The notes below the pieces were generated by a model that did not search any database, was not told the DNA's origin, and worked only from the letters and a program-made list of their open reading frames with translations. The translations under genes were made by a program, and so were the position numbers. 61,497 nucleotides of DNA from Verrucomicrobiota bacterium (GTDB taxonomy: Bacteria > Verrucomicrobiota > Verrucomicrobiia > Limisphaerales > JACDHS01): contig JACDHS010000009.1 of assembly GCA_013820875.1 (NCBI GenBank), positions 1-61,497 of the forward strand. The letters are read 5' to 3'. Shown piece after piece: positions 9,852-19,911 of this stretch; the stretch's first letter is position 1, and each line of letters starts with the position of its first letter.

Positions 9852-10055
9852 AATGTGTGAAGCTGATTGTGATGTGATAGACTGGCAGCTCGCATTGTCG
9901 AAATCTCCCGACCGAAAAGCAATGGAAAACCAGCAGGTTGCCTTATGATTCTGCCGTAGGCGATACAGCTACACTAATGTAAGGTCCACACCCGCATTGC
10001 CTAAACATCTTTCTGGCGCTCGACAGTTCAGGCATTCCGCAGTTATGACTGTCCT

Positions 10056-10649
10056 ATGAAGTTCGCGTCCCTGTTCTTTCATGCCGCCCTGCTGATTCTC
10101 TTCACCGGCTGCGCAAGTCCTTCGAATCAGTCCCAGCAACGACAGTTCCTGAACCACTATCGTCCTTACCACGGCCACGCCTTCGAAGGGCGCAGCACGA
10201 TTATGAAGCTCGGCGACGACAGTCCTCTTACGGGGGATCCAACCCTCCAGATGATCGTCAGCAAGACTACCCAGGACGAAGTGAGAATCCGTTTTATTGT
10301 GAATAGTGACGCTTCGCGAACCTGGATACTCAGGCAAACCCGGCAGGGCCTGCATCTCAGTCACGATCATCGATACCCGGATGGAACGGAGCATTCCCAG
10401 AATTTCTACGGCGGCTATGCAAATGAGCGCGGCACGCGGCTGAAGCAGTTCTTCCCTGCCGACGCGCGCACGATTCAGGAACGTCCCGCACGCGAAATCA
10501 ATGTCTGGTCGAAGGAGTTTGATCTGGAGAATAATCGCTATTACTACCGCCTTTATCTCCGGGGCGAACTTCGCTACGAAGCCGAATTCGATCTGTCTCG
10601 CCCACTGCCAATCCAGCAAGACAACGATCCACGCGAGATCAGCCCGTGA
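10056..10649 (+). CDS. Small lipoprotein of unknown function
   Basis: A 197-residue protein with a lipoprotein signal peptide; the lipobox is LFTGC with Cys19 as the predicted lipidated residue. The mature part is polar and rich in Arg and Tyr. I recognise no domain. It is divergent from the surface-protein gene at 9851, with a 204-base gap that must hold both promoters. It stands alone on its strand before a repeat region. Its coding potential is supported by the clean signal peptide and full-length frame. Confidence 0.7.
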   Translation: MKFASLFFHAALLILFTGCASPSNQSQQRQFLNHYRPYHGHAFEGRSTIMKLGDDSPLTGDPTLQMIVSKTTQDEVRIRFIVNSDASRTWILRQTRQGLHLSHDHRYPDGTEHSQNFYGGYANERGTRLKQFFPADARTIQERPAREINVWSKEFDLENNRYYYRLYLRGELRYEAEFDLSRPLPIQQDNDPREISP

Positions 10650-10687
10650 ATATCCGGCATCGTTGAATCGGCTTACCCGACGATCAC

Positions 10688-10769
10688 TTCCCTCTTCTGG
10701 CAACGTCGTCACAGTCACCACTTCGCTGAGGGCGCTTTCACCGCCGGGATTCACTGCGGAAACATTGAA
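10688..10769 (-). pseudogene. Remnant of a fibronectin type III domain
   Basis: On the minus strand about 27 codons read FNVSAVNPGGESALSEVV and then TVTTLP. This is the usual last beta-strand of a fibronectin type III domain. An in-frame stop lies just upstream and no domain start is near. It is most likely a relic of a lost secreted-protein gene. Confidence 0.5.
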
Positions 10770-10896
10770 CGAACATCAACATCTTCTCACAGGGGGTGCT
10801 TGTGGATAAGCCGTTTACGAAGAATTGGACCTGTTTGAAGAAAAAATCTTCTTCAAACGAGAAAAAAAAGGTTCACCACGCAAAAATCCGCCCCTT

Positions 10897-11142
10897 CCGC
10901 CGTCACTGAGAAATCCGCGCGTATTTACGAAGCTCCGACGCCGTCGTAAGTGGATAAACACGTTTTTAACCGCCCCCGACCGCGTCGCAGCCCGTTAAAC
11001 AGGTTTTTAACGCCGAGTGACGCCGTCGTAAGCCGTTAAATACGTGTTTACCCCTGAGTGACGGCGTCAAAGCCCAATCAAAATGTATTTAATGCCCAGC
11101 GACTCCGTCGGAGGTCGTTAGCCGCCTTAAAGAGATGCCCGA
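10897..11142. repeat. Degenerate 41-bp tandem array
   Basis: Six diverged units start at 10897, 10938, 10979, 11020, 11061 and 11102, exactly 41 bases apart. Each begins with a form of ACGCCGTCGTAAG and has a T-rich middle (GTTTTTAA). This array fills most of the 10650-11216 gap. Nothing in it looks coding apart from the upstream FN3 relic. Confidence 0.85.
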
Positions 11143-11216
11143 AAGGATGAAGTTGCCCCTGGCGATGCTCACGACCCTTTAAGCCCGTTTGTCACCAGTA
11201 AGTTTTGGATCGCCTC

Positions 11217-12104
11217 TCAGACTTCCGAGTTTTTCGTCAACAGGCTGCGGGCTTGTTTCAATTCCAAGCGATGTTTCTCGGTTGGCTCGGGGTAGCTCAT
11301 TTTCAACGTCTTCATCGTCTCCACAATTGCTTGTGAGATGATGAGCCGCGCGTTGCGTTTGTCGTCGGCGGGAACGACATACCATGGCGCCTGTTTCGTG
11401 CTGGTCGCTCCCAGGCAGTCGGCATAGGCGTGTTGGAAATCGTCCCATCGCTCGCGCATCTCGATGTCTGCGGGGCCGAGTTTCCAGTTCTTGTCCGGCG
11501 CATCAATCCGCGCGAGGAAACGTTGCCGTTGTTCTTCTTTTGAAATGTGGAGGAAGAATTTGATGATGCGCGTGCCGTTGCGGTGGAGGTAGTCCTCCAT
11601 ATTAGCGATGTCCCGGAAGCGTTCCTGCCAGATGGTCCTGGGATTGACGAATTCTTCGGGGAGACGTTGGCGGGCAATTACGTCCGGCAACACGCGCGCG
11701 ACGAGCACCTCTTCATAATAAGAGCGGTTGAAAATGCCAATGCGCCCGCGCTCCGGCAGTCGCTGGTTCGTGCGCCAGAGAAAATCATGATCGAGTTCCT
11801 CGCTGCTGGGTTGCTTGAAGCTGAACACCTGGCAGCCCTGCGGGTTGACACCAGACATGACGTGACGGATGGCGCCGTCTTTGCCGGCAGTGTCCATCCC
11901 CTGAAAGATCAGCAGCAAAGCGTAACGGTCGTGCGCGTAGAGAACATTCTGCATGTTGCTCAGTTCCTCACGGTATTCGTCGAGCAACTGGCGGTAGCGA
12001 GTTTTGGAGGTGTAAAAAGGTTTCACCTTGGTCGGCCACCTGGCGAGGTTGACCTTTTTGCCCTGTGCCACCCGGAAATCTTTGAGGGCGATTTTTATGT
12101 TCAT
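11217..12104 (-). CDS. ppk2: Polyphosphate:nucleotide phosphotransferase, PPK2 family
   Basis: A 295-residue soluble cytoplasmic kinase that by family moves phosphate between polyphosphate and AMP, ADP or GDP. Walker A is GMDTAGKDG at residues 69-77; the lid/Walker B block [10 protein letters not shown] is at about 125-134. Length and the motif set fit the single-domain PPK2 group (TIGR03709-like); nucleotide preference cannot be told. I chose the ATG at 12104: its first four bases overlap the stop of the upstream mscS-type gene (ATGA), and family homology begins there. An in-frame start 41 codons upstream would overlap the channel gene. The overlap predicts translational coupling with the channel. 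Confidence 0.93.
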   Translation of the reverse strand: MNIKIALKDFRVAQGKKVNLARWPTKVKPFYTSKTRYRQLLDEYREELSNMQNVLYAHDRYALLLIFQGMDTAGKDGAIRHVMSGVNPQGCQVFSFKQPSSEELDHDFLWRTNQRLPERGRIGIFNRSYYEEVLVARVLPDVIARQRLPEEFVNPRTIWQERFRDIANMEDYLHRNGTRIIKFFLHISKEEQRQRFLARIDAPDKNWKLGPADIEMRERWDDFQHAYADCLGATSTKQAPWYVVPADDKRNARLIISQAIVETMKTLKMSYPEPTEKHRLELKQARSLLTKNSEV

Positions 12105-12982
12105 GGATTTGATGGTGCTACGGACTGCTTCGATTGAGGTTCGGCATCTGTGCCCGGCATTTCTTTGATGTAGATGTCCCGTTGTGGATACGGAATTTCG
12201 ATGCCGTATTTCTTGAACTTTTCCCAAATCAGGAAGTTTACGGAGCTGATTAAAAGCTTGGGTTTGTCAAAAAGGGTTTCCGTCCACACAACCAGTTCGA
12301 AATCTAATGAGGAATCGCCAAACTGGATAAACCTGACCACCGAAGGGGGAGCCTTCAGAACGTCCGGACATTCAGCGGCGGCTTCGAGCAGCGCCTTTTC
12401 CACCACCCGCACATCGCTCTTATAATGCACCCCAACCGGCACTTTGAAACGGACGCGTTGATCGGAGTAACTGAGGTTTGTCACCGTGCCCGAAATGAAT
12501 TCCGAATTGGGCACAATGATGTCGATGTTGTCGTTCGTCTGGACTGTCGTGCTCCGAATCCGAATCCCGGTGACGGTCCCCATGACTTCTCCAACGTGAA
12601 TGCGGTCTCCAACTTTGATCGGTCTTTCCACCAACAAGATGATTCCGCTGATGAAATTGTCCGCAATGTTGCGTAATCCGAAACCAATGCCAAACGAAAG
12701 GGCGCCGAGAACGACCGTGAGTGTCGCAATGTTAAACCCCGGGATCATGATGGGAAGAATCATCAGCGCGCCCAGGAGAAAGAACGCGTAGCTGATCAAC
12801 GTGGCAATTGCGATGCTGACACCGGTGGTCAAGCCCGCGCGTGGTAGGATTCGCGTCTTGAGAATGCGCTTCAAGCGGGAAACAATAAAAGCAAGCACTG
12901 CGAACAGAAGGAGGCCGATGGTCAGCGATTTCGGCGAGACCGCAACCTCTCCAATTTTAAACGGGTAGTCCCAGAATTCCAT
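12101..12982 (-). CDS. MscS-type mechanosensitive ion channel
   Basis: A 293-residue small-conductance channel of the inner membrane that by family opens on hypo-osmotic shock. Three membrane segments lie at about residues 20-36, 52-73 and 84-105. The pore helix is rich in Gly and Ala ([10 protein letters not shown] at 93-102) and is followed by [15 protein letters not shown]. The beta domain has the conserved GDRI...GTV and VPNS stretches. The start at 12982 is preferred; an upstream extension would run into the repeat at 13084 and shows no conservation. It is the first gene of a two-gene unit with the PPK2 gene (4-base overlap). Confidence 0.92.
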   Translation of the reverse strand: MEFWDYPFKIGEVAVSPKSLTIGLLLFAVLAFIVSRLKRILKTRILPRAGLTTGVSIAIATLISYAFFLLGALMILPIMIPGFNIATLTVVLGALSFGIGFGLRNIADNFISGIILLVERPIKVGDRIHVGEVMGTVTGIRIRSTTVQTNDNIDIIVPNSEFISGTVTNLSYSDQRVRFKVPVGVHYKSDVRVVEKALLEAAAECPDVLKAPPSVVRFIQFGDSSLDFELVVWTETLFDKPKLLISSVNFLIWEKFKKYGIEIPYPQRDIYIKEMPGTDAEPQSKQSVAPSNP

Positions 12983-13083
12983 AATGACTTGAGATATTTC
13001 TATCGCCTGGAGGATGGCTTTACAACACTGAGTGATTGAATTGCATCTAAAGAGTAATTCAAAGCGGGTGCGCTTAGCGCAGG

Positions 13084-13236
13084 GCGAAGCGCGGCGTAAC
13101 CGCAAAGCAGTTCGTCGTTTCTATAGTTGTGGTTTGTCCGAAAAATCAGCCGCAGCAATCATAGCTTTCGGACTTCCAACATTGCTCGCATCGCCGTACG
13201 TGCTGCGGCTGATCCTTCGGACACAGCCGCGCTCCG
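13084..13236. repeat. Dispersed palindromic element, copy E2
   Basis: Copy of the 5781-5952 element in the same orientation. Its outer arms are GAAGCGCGGCG (from 13084) and GCCGCGCTCCG (to about 13236). Its core runs 13145-13213 between ATCAGCCGCAGCA and TGCTGCGGCTGAT. The core lacks about 17 bases found in E1 after the first arm. It fills most of the 12983-13369 gap, where I see no gene. Confidence 0.85.
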
Positions 13237-13369
13237 TTTGCACACAAAGCCCCTCCTGTCTCAGTCGTTTGAAATCACGCCTCCACATGCCGTCAACGCG
13301 ATTTCCAATTGATTTTCCCGGCGTGGCTGGCTAATGCTGAACCCCTCACGCAATTAACTATCAAATTCT

Positions 13370-14404
13370 ATGGCGAACACTATTTTTCATTCCAGCGTTG
13401 AAGGCGCGCAACATGGCGCAAAATCATTGACTCAATTCCTCGCTTACGCGAAAAAATCCGGGGCAGCGGGCGCGCAACCGTCCAATTACATGCTGCAAAA
13501 CGACAAGGGCGGGTTCAAGAAACCGAAGGAAATTCGCGAAACATTCGCAAAAGCCAAAATGAAGCTGGACGGCATTTCGGCCCATTGCCCTTTCTGGGTG
13601 CATACCACCGCCTGGACCGGCAGTCCCAGCGTCGTGCCGTTTATCCCCGGTGACGTCGCAAAAAAGTCTTCGGCTGAAATCGAACAATGGGCTCAGGATT
13701 ACATTCTGCGCCTGCTCGATCTTTGCGCGGAATTGAAGGTGAAAATTGTCCCGATGTTCTGGGGCGTCGCTTTTGGTTGGGAATTGGCTTCCGGTTATCC
13801 ATGGGGTTTCTGGGCAGGCCCGGGATACGATCTACTCCAGGAAGGTTCGGAACGTTTCGTGAGGAAGACCCAGAAGATCCGCGATCACGCCCGCAAGCTC
13901 GGCATCTATATCGCGCACGAAATTCATCCCGGCACTGCCGCGATGTGCGCCGATGATTTCAACCTGCTCGTAAAAATTTGTGACGGCGACAAAACGCTCG
14001 CGGTAAACGCCGATCCATCGCACTGCTGGGAGGGTGAAGATTGGGAAACCCGTTTCCGCAAAGTGGCGGATCGCGTTTACGCCTGTCACGTGAAGAACTT
14101 CGCCATTCGCCCCGGCATTCCGCTGCGCAAAATGGAAGGCAACTGGCCGGGTCGCGCGATGCAATTCTGTGATTTGCCGACGGGCGATCTAAACATGACG
14201 CGCTACACAGAAATGTTGATCAATATCGGTTACCCGCAACGTTACTGCAAAGTGATGGGAACCAAGACCGCGCCACTGATCGTCGAAGCCGAAAGCGCTT
14301 ATCGGGATTTGGATGCCACCAGTGCGAACGGCATTGGGTATGTCCGGGATAACCTTTGTTTCCCAATTGCGGCCGGTTCTTTCGAAGAAGGCATGGGCGC
14401 ATAA
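13370..14404 (+). CDS. Sugar phosphate isomerase/epimerase-type TIM barrel
   Basis: A 344-residue cytoplasmic protein of the xylose-isomerase-like (AP endonuclease 2) barrel family. Likely metal and substrate ligands are Glu184 (AHEIHPG), Asp215 and His218 (NADPSHCW), His240 (CHVKNF) and Glu306 or Glu308 (IVEAES). By family such enzymes isomerise or epimerise sugars, often in catabolic routes for unusual sugars; the substrate is unknown here. It is a single gene, with a strong terminator 75 bases downstream. Confidence 0.85.
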   Translation: MANTIFHSSVEGAQHGAKSLTQFLAYAKKSGAAGAQPSNYMLQNDKGGFKKPKEIRETFAKAKMKLDGISAHCPFWVHTTAWTGSPSVVPFIPGDVAKKSSAEIEQWAQDYILRLLDLCAELKVKIVPMFWGVAFGWELASGYPWGFWAGPGYDLLQEGSERFVRKTQKIRDHARKLGIYIAHEIHPGTAAMCADDFNLLVKICDGDKTLAVNADPSHCWEGEDWETRFRKVADRVYACHVKNFAIRPGIPLRKMEGNWPGRAMQFCDLPTGDLNMTRYTEMLINIGYPQRYCKVMGTKTAPLIVEAESAYRDLDATSANGIGYVRDNLCFPIAAGSFEEGMGA

Positions 14405-14478
14405 AAAATCCCTTGAACCCGAATTCTGGCTAATGCATTGTGCTCCCGTTCTCTGAATACTGAATACTGTTCAATCAC

Positions 14479-14508
14479 ACCGCGCCGTCACTGGCGCGGT
14501 CTTTTTTT
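14479..14508 (+). terminator. Rho-independent terminator of the isomerase gene
   Basis: ACCGCGCC (14479-14486), a six-base loop and GGCGCGGT (14493-14500) form a perfect 8-bp stem. The tail CTTTTTTT follows on the plus strand. Confidence 0.93.
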
Positions 14509-14514
14509 AATTTG

Positions 14515-14647
14515 CGATTCTGGATTCTGGATTCTCGATGTAAAAGGTTCTGATTCCTCAGAGGATTTCAAGTAAACAGGCGAACGAGTCATCATTCGCC
14601 TTTTTGTTCTGCGGAACCGAGCATCCAGCATCCAGTATCCAGCATCG
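14515..14647. repeat. Heptanucleotide repeats and a second hairpin
   Basis: ATTCTGG-type units repeat three times at about 14517-14537. GCATCCA-type units repeat four times at about 14621-14646. TGAATAC occurs twice just upstream, at 14455-14468. All have a 7-base period. Between them lies the hairpin AGGCGAA (14578-14584) / TTCGCCT (14595-14601) followed by TTTTT, which could act as a second plus-strand terminator. Confidence 0.75.
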
Positions 14648-14650
14648 CTC

Positions 14651-16333
14651 CTACGGTGAAGTAAGAGGGCGATCGCTCATGCTGGCGATCTGCCGGTTTA
14701 CTTCTGCGATCCCTGGATAGTTCGGCGCGTTCTTCACAATCAGCCGATACATATCCCTGGCTTCCTGTATGCGTCCGGCGGCGCTCAGTTTCTCACCAAG
14801 CGTAAGGAGTAGTCGAATTTCCTGTTGCGGACTGGGTTTCAGATTCAGCGCCTGCGCATAAGCATTGATGGCAGGCCATGTCTTCCCTTGCCCTGCAAGA
14901 ATGTCGCCAAGCTTCTCCATCAACACGGGGCTGTTCGTTCCCATCTCGTTAATATACTCGATCACTTCTTCAGCCGGATAACCTTGCACAATATTCAAGT
15001 TCACGACGCCGAGATGCGACCATTCAATGAGCTTGTTCTTTTCAGCCAGCAAACGTTCATGCAATTGCTGCGGCCCACGATCCACCGGACGATACAGCGG
15101 ATCACCAATGACGGTCGTCTGCCATGAGAGCGAATTCTGCGCGGCGTAGGCTGCTTCGCCAAAACTGAAACCACGCAAAAAGCGGGAGAGAAAAACGCCC
15201 AAATCCAATGTGCCGCCAAGATAAGGCTCGTCCACGAAACCAATCGTCGCCGTCGCTCCCCTCGCCAGCAACGGCCCAACCCAATGCATGTTCGCGTTCC
15301 GGATGGTTGCCGCACTGTAGGAATGCAAATGATAGGCAAATGCTCCCGGCATAAATTCCACACTAGATTGCGCAAAAGGCCCGGAAACATCAGCATCATA
15401 CCAACCACCATAAAGCGCGATCTGGCTCATCGGCAGGGCTGTTGGAAAAGTCTGTTCATTTTCATCTACCACCAATTCCCAACCGAGCTTGCGGGCCGCC
15501 TCTGCTCCGCCACGCAGCAAATCGTCGCCCAGCTTGAATTCACCTTCCTTCAAACCGCGCAGGTCGAAGTAAGCGCGTCCCCACAAACCGACTCTCTCTG
15601 CTTCAATCGCTTTATCCACCAAACCTTTTGCCACGGCAGCACTCGGTCCATCCAGACGCGCCACCATAAGAATGCCATTGGTGGGATGAAAACTTTGCGG
15701 CTCGGTCGAATTAAAGAAGCTGTTTTGAATAACTCCCGTGAGCGGCAGCTTGTAGTCGTTCATCGGAAGGAGCGCCAATTCTGAATCCACTGCGGCGCTG
15801 TTGCGGCGCAATGGCTCGGGCAATTTGTCCACGCCCGCTTCGCGCAGGCCGGAGTCTTCCATGATGCGGGATGGCACCCCGTAGCAAAGGACTGCGTAGC
15901 GAATCTTCGACTCCTTCACCCGCCAATACACCTTGCTGGGCTCCCCGGGGGTGACAGAGACAAACTCAGAACGGATCGTGAACAGTTTTTTGTTTTCCAG
16001 GAATTTCGAGAGCGGACGCTGTATATCTCCCCTGAAGTCGGCACGACTGATCGCTTCCGTCATCGGCATATCGAAGCCGACAACCTGCCCTGGCGGAACA
16101 TTTCTTTTCTTCGCATAATATTCCGCCACTTCCTTCGATTCCGGCATGCTGGAGTTGTAGATCACCACAACGGAATTGCCGGATTCCGCAGCGCTCACGG
16201 TGCTGTGCACAAGGAGGAACAACAGCAGGAGGGTGATTAAGGGAGTAATGGAGTGTTTGAGTATCAAAGGGATGTTTTTACCCAGCACTCCACCACTCCA
16301 GCACTCCGTTGTATTTCTCTTTCTCATGTTCAT
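14651..16333 (-). CDS. TIGR03790-family exported protein with TPR-like tail
   Basis: A 560-residue exported protein. A hydrophobic signal segment lies at about residues 29-48 ([20 protein letters not shown]). Residues 50-400 match what I know as the TIGR03790 family, common in Verrucomicrobia and Planctomycetes and of unknown function. Typical strings are [23 protein letters not shown] and [11 protein letters not shown]. Residues 455-550 look like tetratricopeptide repeats ([29 protein letters not shown]). The start at 16333 overlaps the stop of the upstream hydrolase gene by four bases (ATGA). The first 90 codons overlap a short octanucleotide repeat tract (about 16235-16318), so the signal region may have been added by repeat expansion. 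Confidence 0.82.
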   Translation of the reverse strand: MNMRKRNTTECWSGGVLGKNIPLILKHSITPLITLLLLFLLVHSTVSAAESGNSVVVIYNSSMPESKEVAEYYAKKRNVPPGQVVGFDMPMTEAISRADFRGDIQRPLSKFLENKKLFTIRSEFVSVTPGEPSKVYWRVKESKIRYAVLCYGVPSRIMEDSGLREAGVDKLPEPLRRNSAAVDSELALLPMNDYKLPLTGVIQNSFFNSTEPQSFHPTNGILMVARLDGPSAAVAKGLVDKAIEAERVGLWGRAYFDLRGLKEGEFKLGDDLLRGGAEAARKLGWELVVDENEQTFPTALPMSQIALYGGWYDADVSGPFAQSSVEFMPGAFAYHLHSYSAATIRNANMHWVGPLLARGATATIGFVDEPYLGGTLDLGVFLSRFLRGFSFGEAAYAAQNSLSWQTTVIGDPLYRPVDRGPQQLHERLLAEKNKLIEWSHLGVVNLNIVQGYPAEEVIEYINEMGTNSPVLMEKLGDILAGQGKTWPAINAYAQALNLKPSPQQEIRLLLTLGEKLSAAGRIQEARDMYRLIVKNAPNYPGIAEVNRQIASMSDRPLTSP

Positions 16334-17115
16334 TCGATATTCACACGTAAACCGTCGTAAGCCAATTCCACACTGACCGGCATCTCCGCCTGCGCCAGAT
16401 CGTGATCGTAGTCATGCGTCAGGTGCGTAAGAAAGGTGCGGTTCGCTCCGATGCGCCGCGCCGCGGTCAATGCTTCGTCCAAACACATATGTGTCGGATG
16501 CGGTTCACGCCGGAGCGCATCCAGCACGACGACTTCCACCCCGCGAATCTGATCCACCGCTTCGATCGGCACTTCCTTACAATCACTTAAATAAGCTAGA
16601 AGTTTACGACCATTCTGCGAAAAGAGAAACCCGAGTGTTTCCATCCGGCCATGCGGCAAGCGTAGCGGCGCGATGCGCAAATCGCCTAGCTCGAACGCAT
16701 CGCTAATGATGTGTTGTTCCGGAATAAAATAGCCTCGCGGCCACGGACCCCCATGAAAGGCATAAGCGAAGACTCGCTTCAGATCGGTCATTGTCGCTTC
16801 GCTCGCATAGATCGGCAGCGCTGTTCCGCCGCGTAAATCGCAAAAGCGACGGCAATCATCCAGTCCCATGATATGATCGGCATGCGAATGGGTGAAAAGA
16901 ACGGCATCCAGCCAGTTCAATCCCTCGCGCAAACATTGGGTGCGGAAGTCGGGCGTGGTGTCCACCACCAGCCTGGTTTTCTCGGAAGTAACGTAGATGG
17001 AGGGACGAGTGCGATGGTTTTTTGGGTTCGCAAGAAATTCAGCGGGATATTCTTTGCCTATGATTGGCACGCCCTGGGAAGTTCCCGAGCCCAGAAAAGT
17101 TAACGAAAGTGACAT
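16330..17115 (-). CDS. MBL-fold metallohydrolase (PhnP / RNase Z-like)
   Basis: A 261-residue cytoplasmic metallo-beta-lactamase-fold hydrolase. The metal motif HSHADH lies at residues 76-81, with Asp86 close by; later family residues are SDCKE and the C-terminal LTHDYDHD. The N-terminal [16 protein letters not shown] is typical of the PhnP / cyclic phosphodiesterase branch, so a phosphodiester or cyclic nucleotide is a likely substrate type (family knowledge). I prefer the start at 17115; an upstream ATG at 17148 adds 11 unconserved residues. It is divergent from recN, with 63 bases between starts. It overlaps the TIGR03790 gene by ATGA, which predicts co-translation. Confidence 0.9.
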   Translation of the reverse strand: MSLSLTFLGSGTSQGVPIIGKEYPAEFLANPKNHRTRPSIYVTSEKTRLVVDTTPDFRTQCLREGLNWLDAVLFTHSHADHIMGLDDCRRFCDLRGGTALPIYASEATMTDLKRVFAYAFHGGPWPRGYFIPEQHIISDAFELGDLRIAPLRLPHGRMETLGFLFSQNGRKLLAYLSDCKEVPIEAVDQIRGVEVVVLDALRREPHPTHMCLDEALTAARRIGANRTFLTHLTHDYDHDLAQAEMPVSVELAYDGLRVNIE

Positions 17116-17178
17116 CTGGTTCTGAAAAATTTTGCGAAACGCTAACACACCAGACAGAATCAGCGAACGAAATTTGCC

Positions 17179-18894
17179 ATGTTAACCACGCTGCGCATCA
17201 AAAACCTCGCCCTGGTGGATGATCTCACGGTCGAACTGCAACCGGGCTATAACGCGATCACCGGCGAAACCGGCGCCGGTAAATCCATCATCATGGGCGC
17301 CCTCAATCTTGTGCTCGGCCAACGGGCAGATCGCACCCTCATCCGCAGCGGCGCTGATAATTGCTCCGTGGAAGCAGTCTTTGATGTGGAAAAGTTGAAC
17401 TCACCGCTCAAGAATTTTCTCGAGGAGAACGGGCTCGAACCGTGCGAGGAAAACCAATTGGTGCTGAAACGAACCTTCTCCGCGGCGGGAACCAACAAAC
17501 AATTTGTAAATGGTTCACCCACCACGTTAAACAACCTGGCCAGCATCGGCGAATGGCTCGTGGACATGCATGGCCCCCACGAACATCAATCTTTGCTTAA
17601 TCCCTCACGGCAACTCGCCATCCTGGACGCATTCGGTGGATTGGAAAAATGCCGGAACCGCTTTGCCGAAACATTGCAGAAACGCGCCGGGTTGGAGCGC
17701 GCGAAAGCAGAACTGATTATTGATGAGCGCACTTACGCCCAACAGATCGATCTGCTGCGACATCAGGTGAACGAAATCTCCTCCGCCAAATTGCGCGCCG
17801 GGGAAGAAACGGAAGTGGAAGGCGAATATACCCGCGCGAGCAACGCTTCCCGCCTGCTGCAACTCGGGCAGATGGCCCAGGAAATCCTGAGCGAAAATGA
17901 AAATTCACTGCTGAACCAATTCGGGGCTGTGGGCAGAACCCTACAGGAATTGCATCGGGTGGATCCGGCGGCTGGTTGCCTCACGAACCTGCACGAACAA
18001 GCGTTGCAAATCATTCGCGAACTCCAGGATGAACTCTCCTCTTACGTCGAGAGAGTGGATCTCGACCCGGCGAAACTGCACGAATTGGAAGAGCGCATTA
18101 ACATTCTGCATTCTTTGAAGCGCAAATATGGTCACACACTGGCCGAGGTGATCGCGTTCGGTGAAGGAGCATGGGAAAAGCTCCGCAGCCTTGAGCAGCG
18201 CGATGAAGAACTGGCGCGGATCAACGCTGAAACGCAGAAACTCGATTCCGAACTTTGGAAGATCGGCAAAGAGATTTCAACAGAACGACGCAAGCTCATC
18301 CCGAAGCTCTGCAAATCAGTCGTCAAACATCTCAACGACCTCGGCTTCAAGCAAAGCCAGTTCGAAATCAGCATCAGCTCTCTTTTGCCCAAGGAAATCA
18401 AAGATGACGAAAAACCTGCCTTCCTAAACAGCGGTTTGGATACGATTGAATTTCTCTTCGCACCCAACCCCGGCGAACCGGCGCGTCCCCTGCGCGCAAT
18501 CGCCTCTTCAGGTGAAATGGCGCGCGTTATGTTGGCCTTGAAAACTGTCCTCGCCGCTGAAGATGAAGTCCCGGTCCTGGTCTTTGACGAGGTGGATGCC
18601 AATATCGGCGGTGAAACGGCTACTGTGGTTGGCGAGAAAATGTTGCAAATCGCGCGGCAACGCCAGGTTCTTTGCATCACGCATCTTCCAGCCGTTGCAG
18701 CGGCTGCGAACGCCCATTTTTGCGTGAACAAAGAGGTCAAGAGTGGACGAACCATCTCCGAAATCACCTTACTGGACCCGACTGAGCGCATTACAGAGAT
18801 CGCCCGAATGCTTGGTGGCCAGTCCGATGCTGCCCGCAAGCACGCCAAATCGTTACTAATGGAAAACCGCACGGCGAGTCGGAGAAAAGATTAA
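17179..18894 (+). CDS. recN: DNA repair protein RecN
   Basis: A 571-residue SMC-like ATPase of double-strand-break repair, acting on DNA in the cytoplasm. Walker A is GETGAGKS with Lys35. A coiled-coil region spans about residues 160-370. The signature stretch [13 protein letters not shown] is near 445. Walker B is [13 protein letters not shown] with Asp470 and Glu471. The length is close to the usual 550-575 residues. It is divergent from the MBL hydrolase gene. No LexA-type box was recognised by eye in the 63-base gap. Confidence 0.97.
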   Translation: MLTTLRIKNLALVDDLTVELQPGYNAITGETGAGKSIIMGALNLVLGQRADRTLIRSGADNCSVEAVFDVEKLNSPLKNFLEENGLEPCEENQLVLKRTFSAAGTNKQFVNGSPTTLNNLASIGEWLVDMHGPHEHQSLLNPSRQLAILDAFGGLEKCRNRFAETLQKRAGLERAKAELIIDERTYAQQIDLLRHQVNEISSAKLRAGEETEVEGEYTRASNASRLLQLGQMAQEILSENENSLLNQFGAVGRTLQELHRVDPAAGCLTNLHEQALQIIRELQDELSSYVERVDLDPAKLHELEERINILHSLKRKYGHTLAEVIAFGEGAWEKLRSLEQRDEELARINAETQKLDSELWKIGKEISTERRKLIPKLCKSVVKHLNDLGFKQSQFEISISSLLPKEIKDDEKPAFLNSGLDTIEFLFAPNPGEPARPLRAIASSGEMARVMLALKTVLAAEDEVPVLVFDEVDANIGGETATVVGEKMLQIARQRQVLCITHLPAVAAAANAHFCVNKEVKSGRTISEITLLDPTERITEIARMLGGQSDAARKHAKSLLMENRTASRRKD

Positions 18895-18962
18895 ACGTTT
18901 GCTTTTTGCCTCAAAATCCGTTGAAGTTGCAGTTGATTCTTAAGTCTTTGAGTTTTCCCGCT

Positions 18963-19793
18963 ATGAAATTAAAAGTAATCACATCCATCTCGGCCTTGCT
19001 CCTGAGTTCTTTTCTCGCAAATGCCGAAGTTTTCAAAATCGGTGGCTATACCTTTGACGATGCCAATGTCGTGCAAAAAGCAACAATCGTTGAAGGTCCA
19101 CTGAATCTTCGGGACTTCAGCAGTGGAACGTTTGCCCGTTACAACGAAGGTTACATTGATGTTCCAAGTCAAAAGGTAAATCTTTATCGTAATTTCGATC
19201 ACAGCAAATCCATCGGGCGCCTCCTCGGGCGCAGGAGCAAAAGCGGCTTGTCTCGTCACATTACGCTGCCTCAAGCAGCAGACATTCTGCCTGCTGCCAA
19301 CATTCATCGAAGCACCATTGAATTGACCTGGTTGGATCATGGTCTTCAAAACAGAGATGGGGCAGACTTCGTCATTTATGAAGTGGCCACTTGGGAAGGC
19401 TTTGCTGTTTCTGTTCGGAAAGCGGGTTCAAGTGAATTCAGCGCACCGCGTTACCAGTTTGCCAGCCAGGTTGATAAGCTGCATGGAATCAACGCCGTTG
19501 CCTTTGAACTGACAGATTTTGGCATTCCAGACGGTGCAACGATTGCGGCAATCCGAATTCGCAATCTATTCAACGGGAAAGCTCGCGCCGGTTCAGATAG
19601 GGTGGACCACGAAAGCGGCCAGGGAAAACTGGTCTATCCAACAGACCCAAATTATAACAATGCGTTTCCCATCAGAACCAAAGCGGGTGGGCCAGAATTC
19701 ACCCCGGAGCTTCTCGGCGCAGACATCGTATATGCCGTGGCATTGCACGATATCGTTCCTATCCAGATCGAAGGCGCTCAGGTGTCGAAATAA
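18963..19793 (+). CDS. Secreted protein of unknown function
   Basis: A 276-residue protein with a clear signal peptide (KLKVITSISALLLSSFLANA) and probable cleavage at about residue 21. The start at 18963 is chosen for that signal; the frame is open 19 codons further upstream. The mature part begins VFKIGGYTFDDAN and seems rich in beta strands. I recognise no domain. It follows recN by 68 bases but is unlikely to share its role. A strong terminator closes it. Confidence 0.75.
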   Translation: MKLKVITSISALLLSSFLANAEVFKIGGYTFDDANVVQKATIVEGPLNLRDFSSGTFARYNEGYIDVPSQKVNLYRNFDHSKSIGRLLGRRSKSGLSRHITLPQAADILPAANIHRSTIELTWLDHGLQNRDGADFVIYEVATWEGFAVSVRKAGSSEFSAPRYQFASQVDKLHGINAVAFELTDFGIPDGATIAAIRIRNLFNGKARAGSDRVDHESGQGKLVYPTDPNYNNAFPIRTKAGGPEFTPELLGADIVYAVALHDIVPIQIEGAQVSK

Positions 19794-19818
19794 TCCGATC
19801 TCCAATCTTCAGAACGAA

Positions 19819-19846
19819 AGAGGCTCCACTTGGAGCCTCTTTTTTC
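19819..19846 (+). terminator. Rho-independent terminator
   Basis: AGAGGCTCCA (19819-19828) pairs with TGGAGCCTCT (19831-19840), with a very short loop. TTTTTTC follows on the plus strand. It ends the secreted-protein gene and may also help end the converging ilvD transcript. Confidence 0.93.
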
Positions 19847-19911
19847 AAATCGTTCCCTGCCCAAAGCCCAAAGCAATCCACGGATGCGCCGCTTAATGAC
19901 GTGGCGTTCGC

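Noticed and set aside
9969-10754. 261-codon minus-strand frame over the lipoprotein gene
   Set aside because: The plus strand has a clean lipoprotein; only the first 20 codons of the minus frame make sense, as an FN3 relic.
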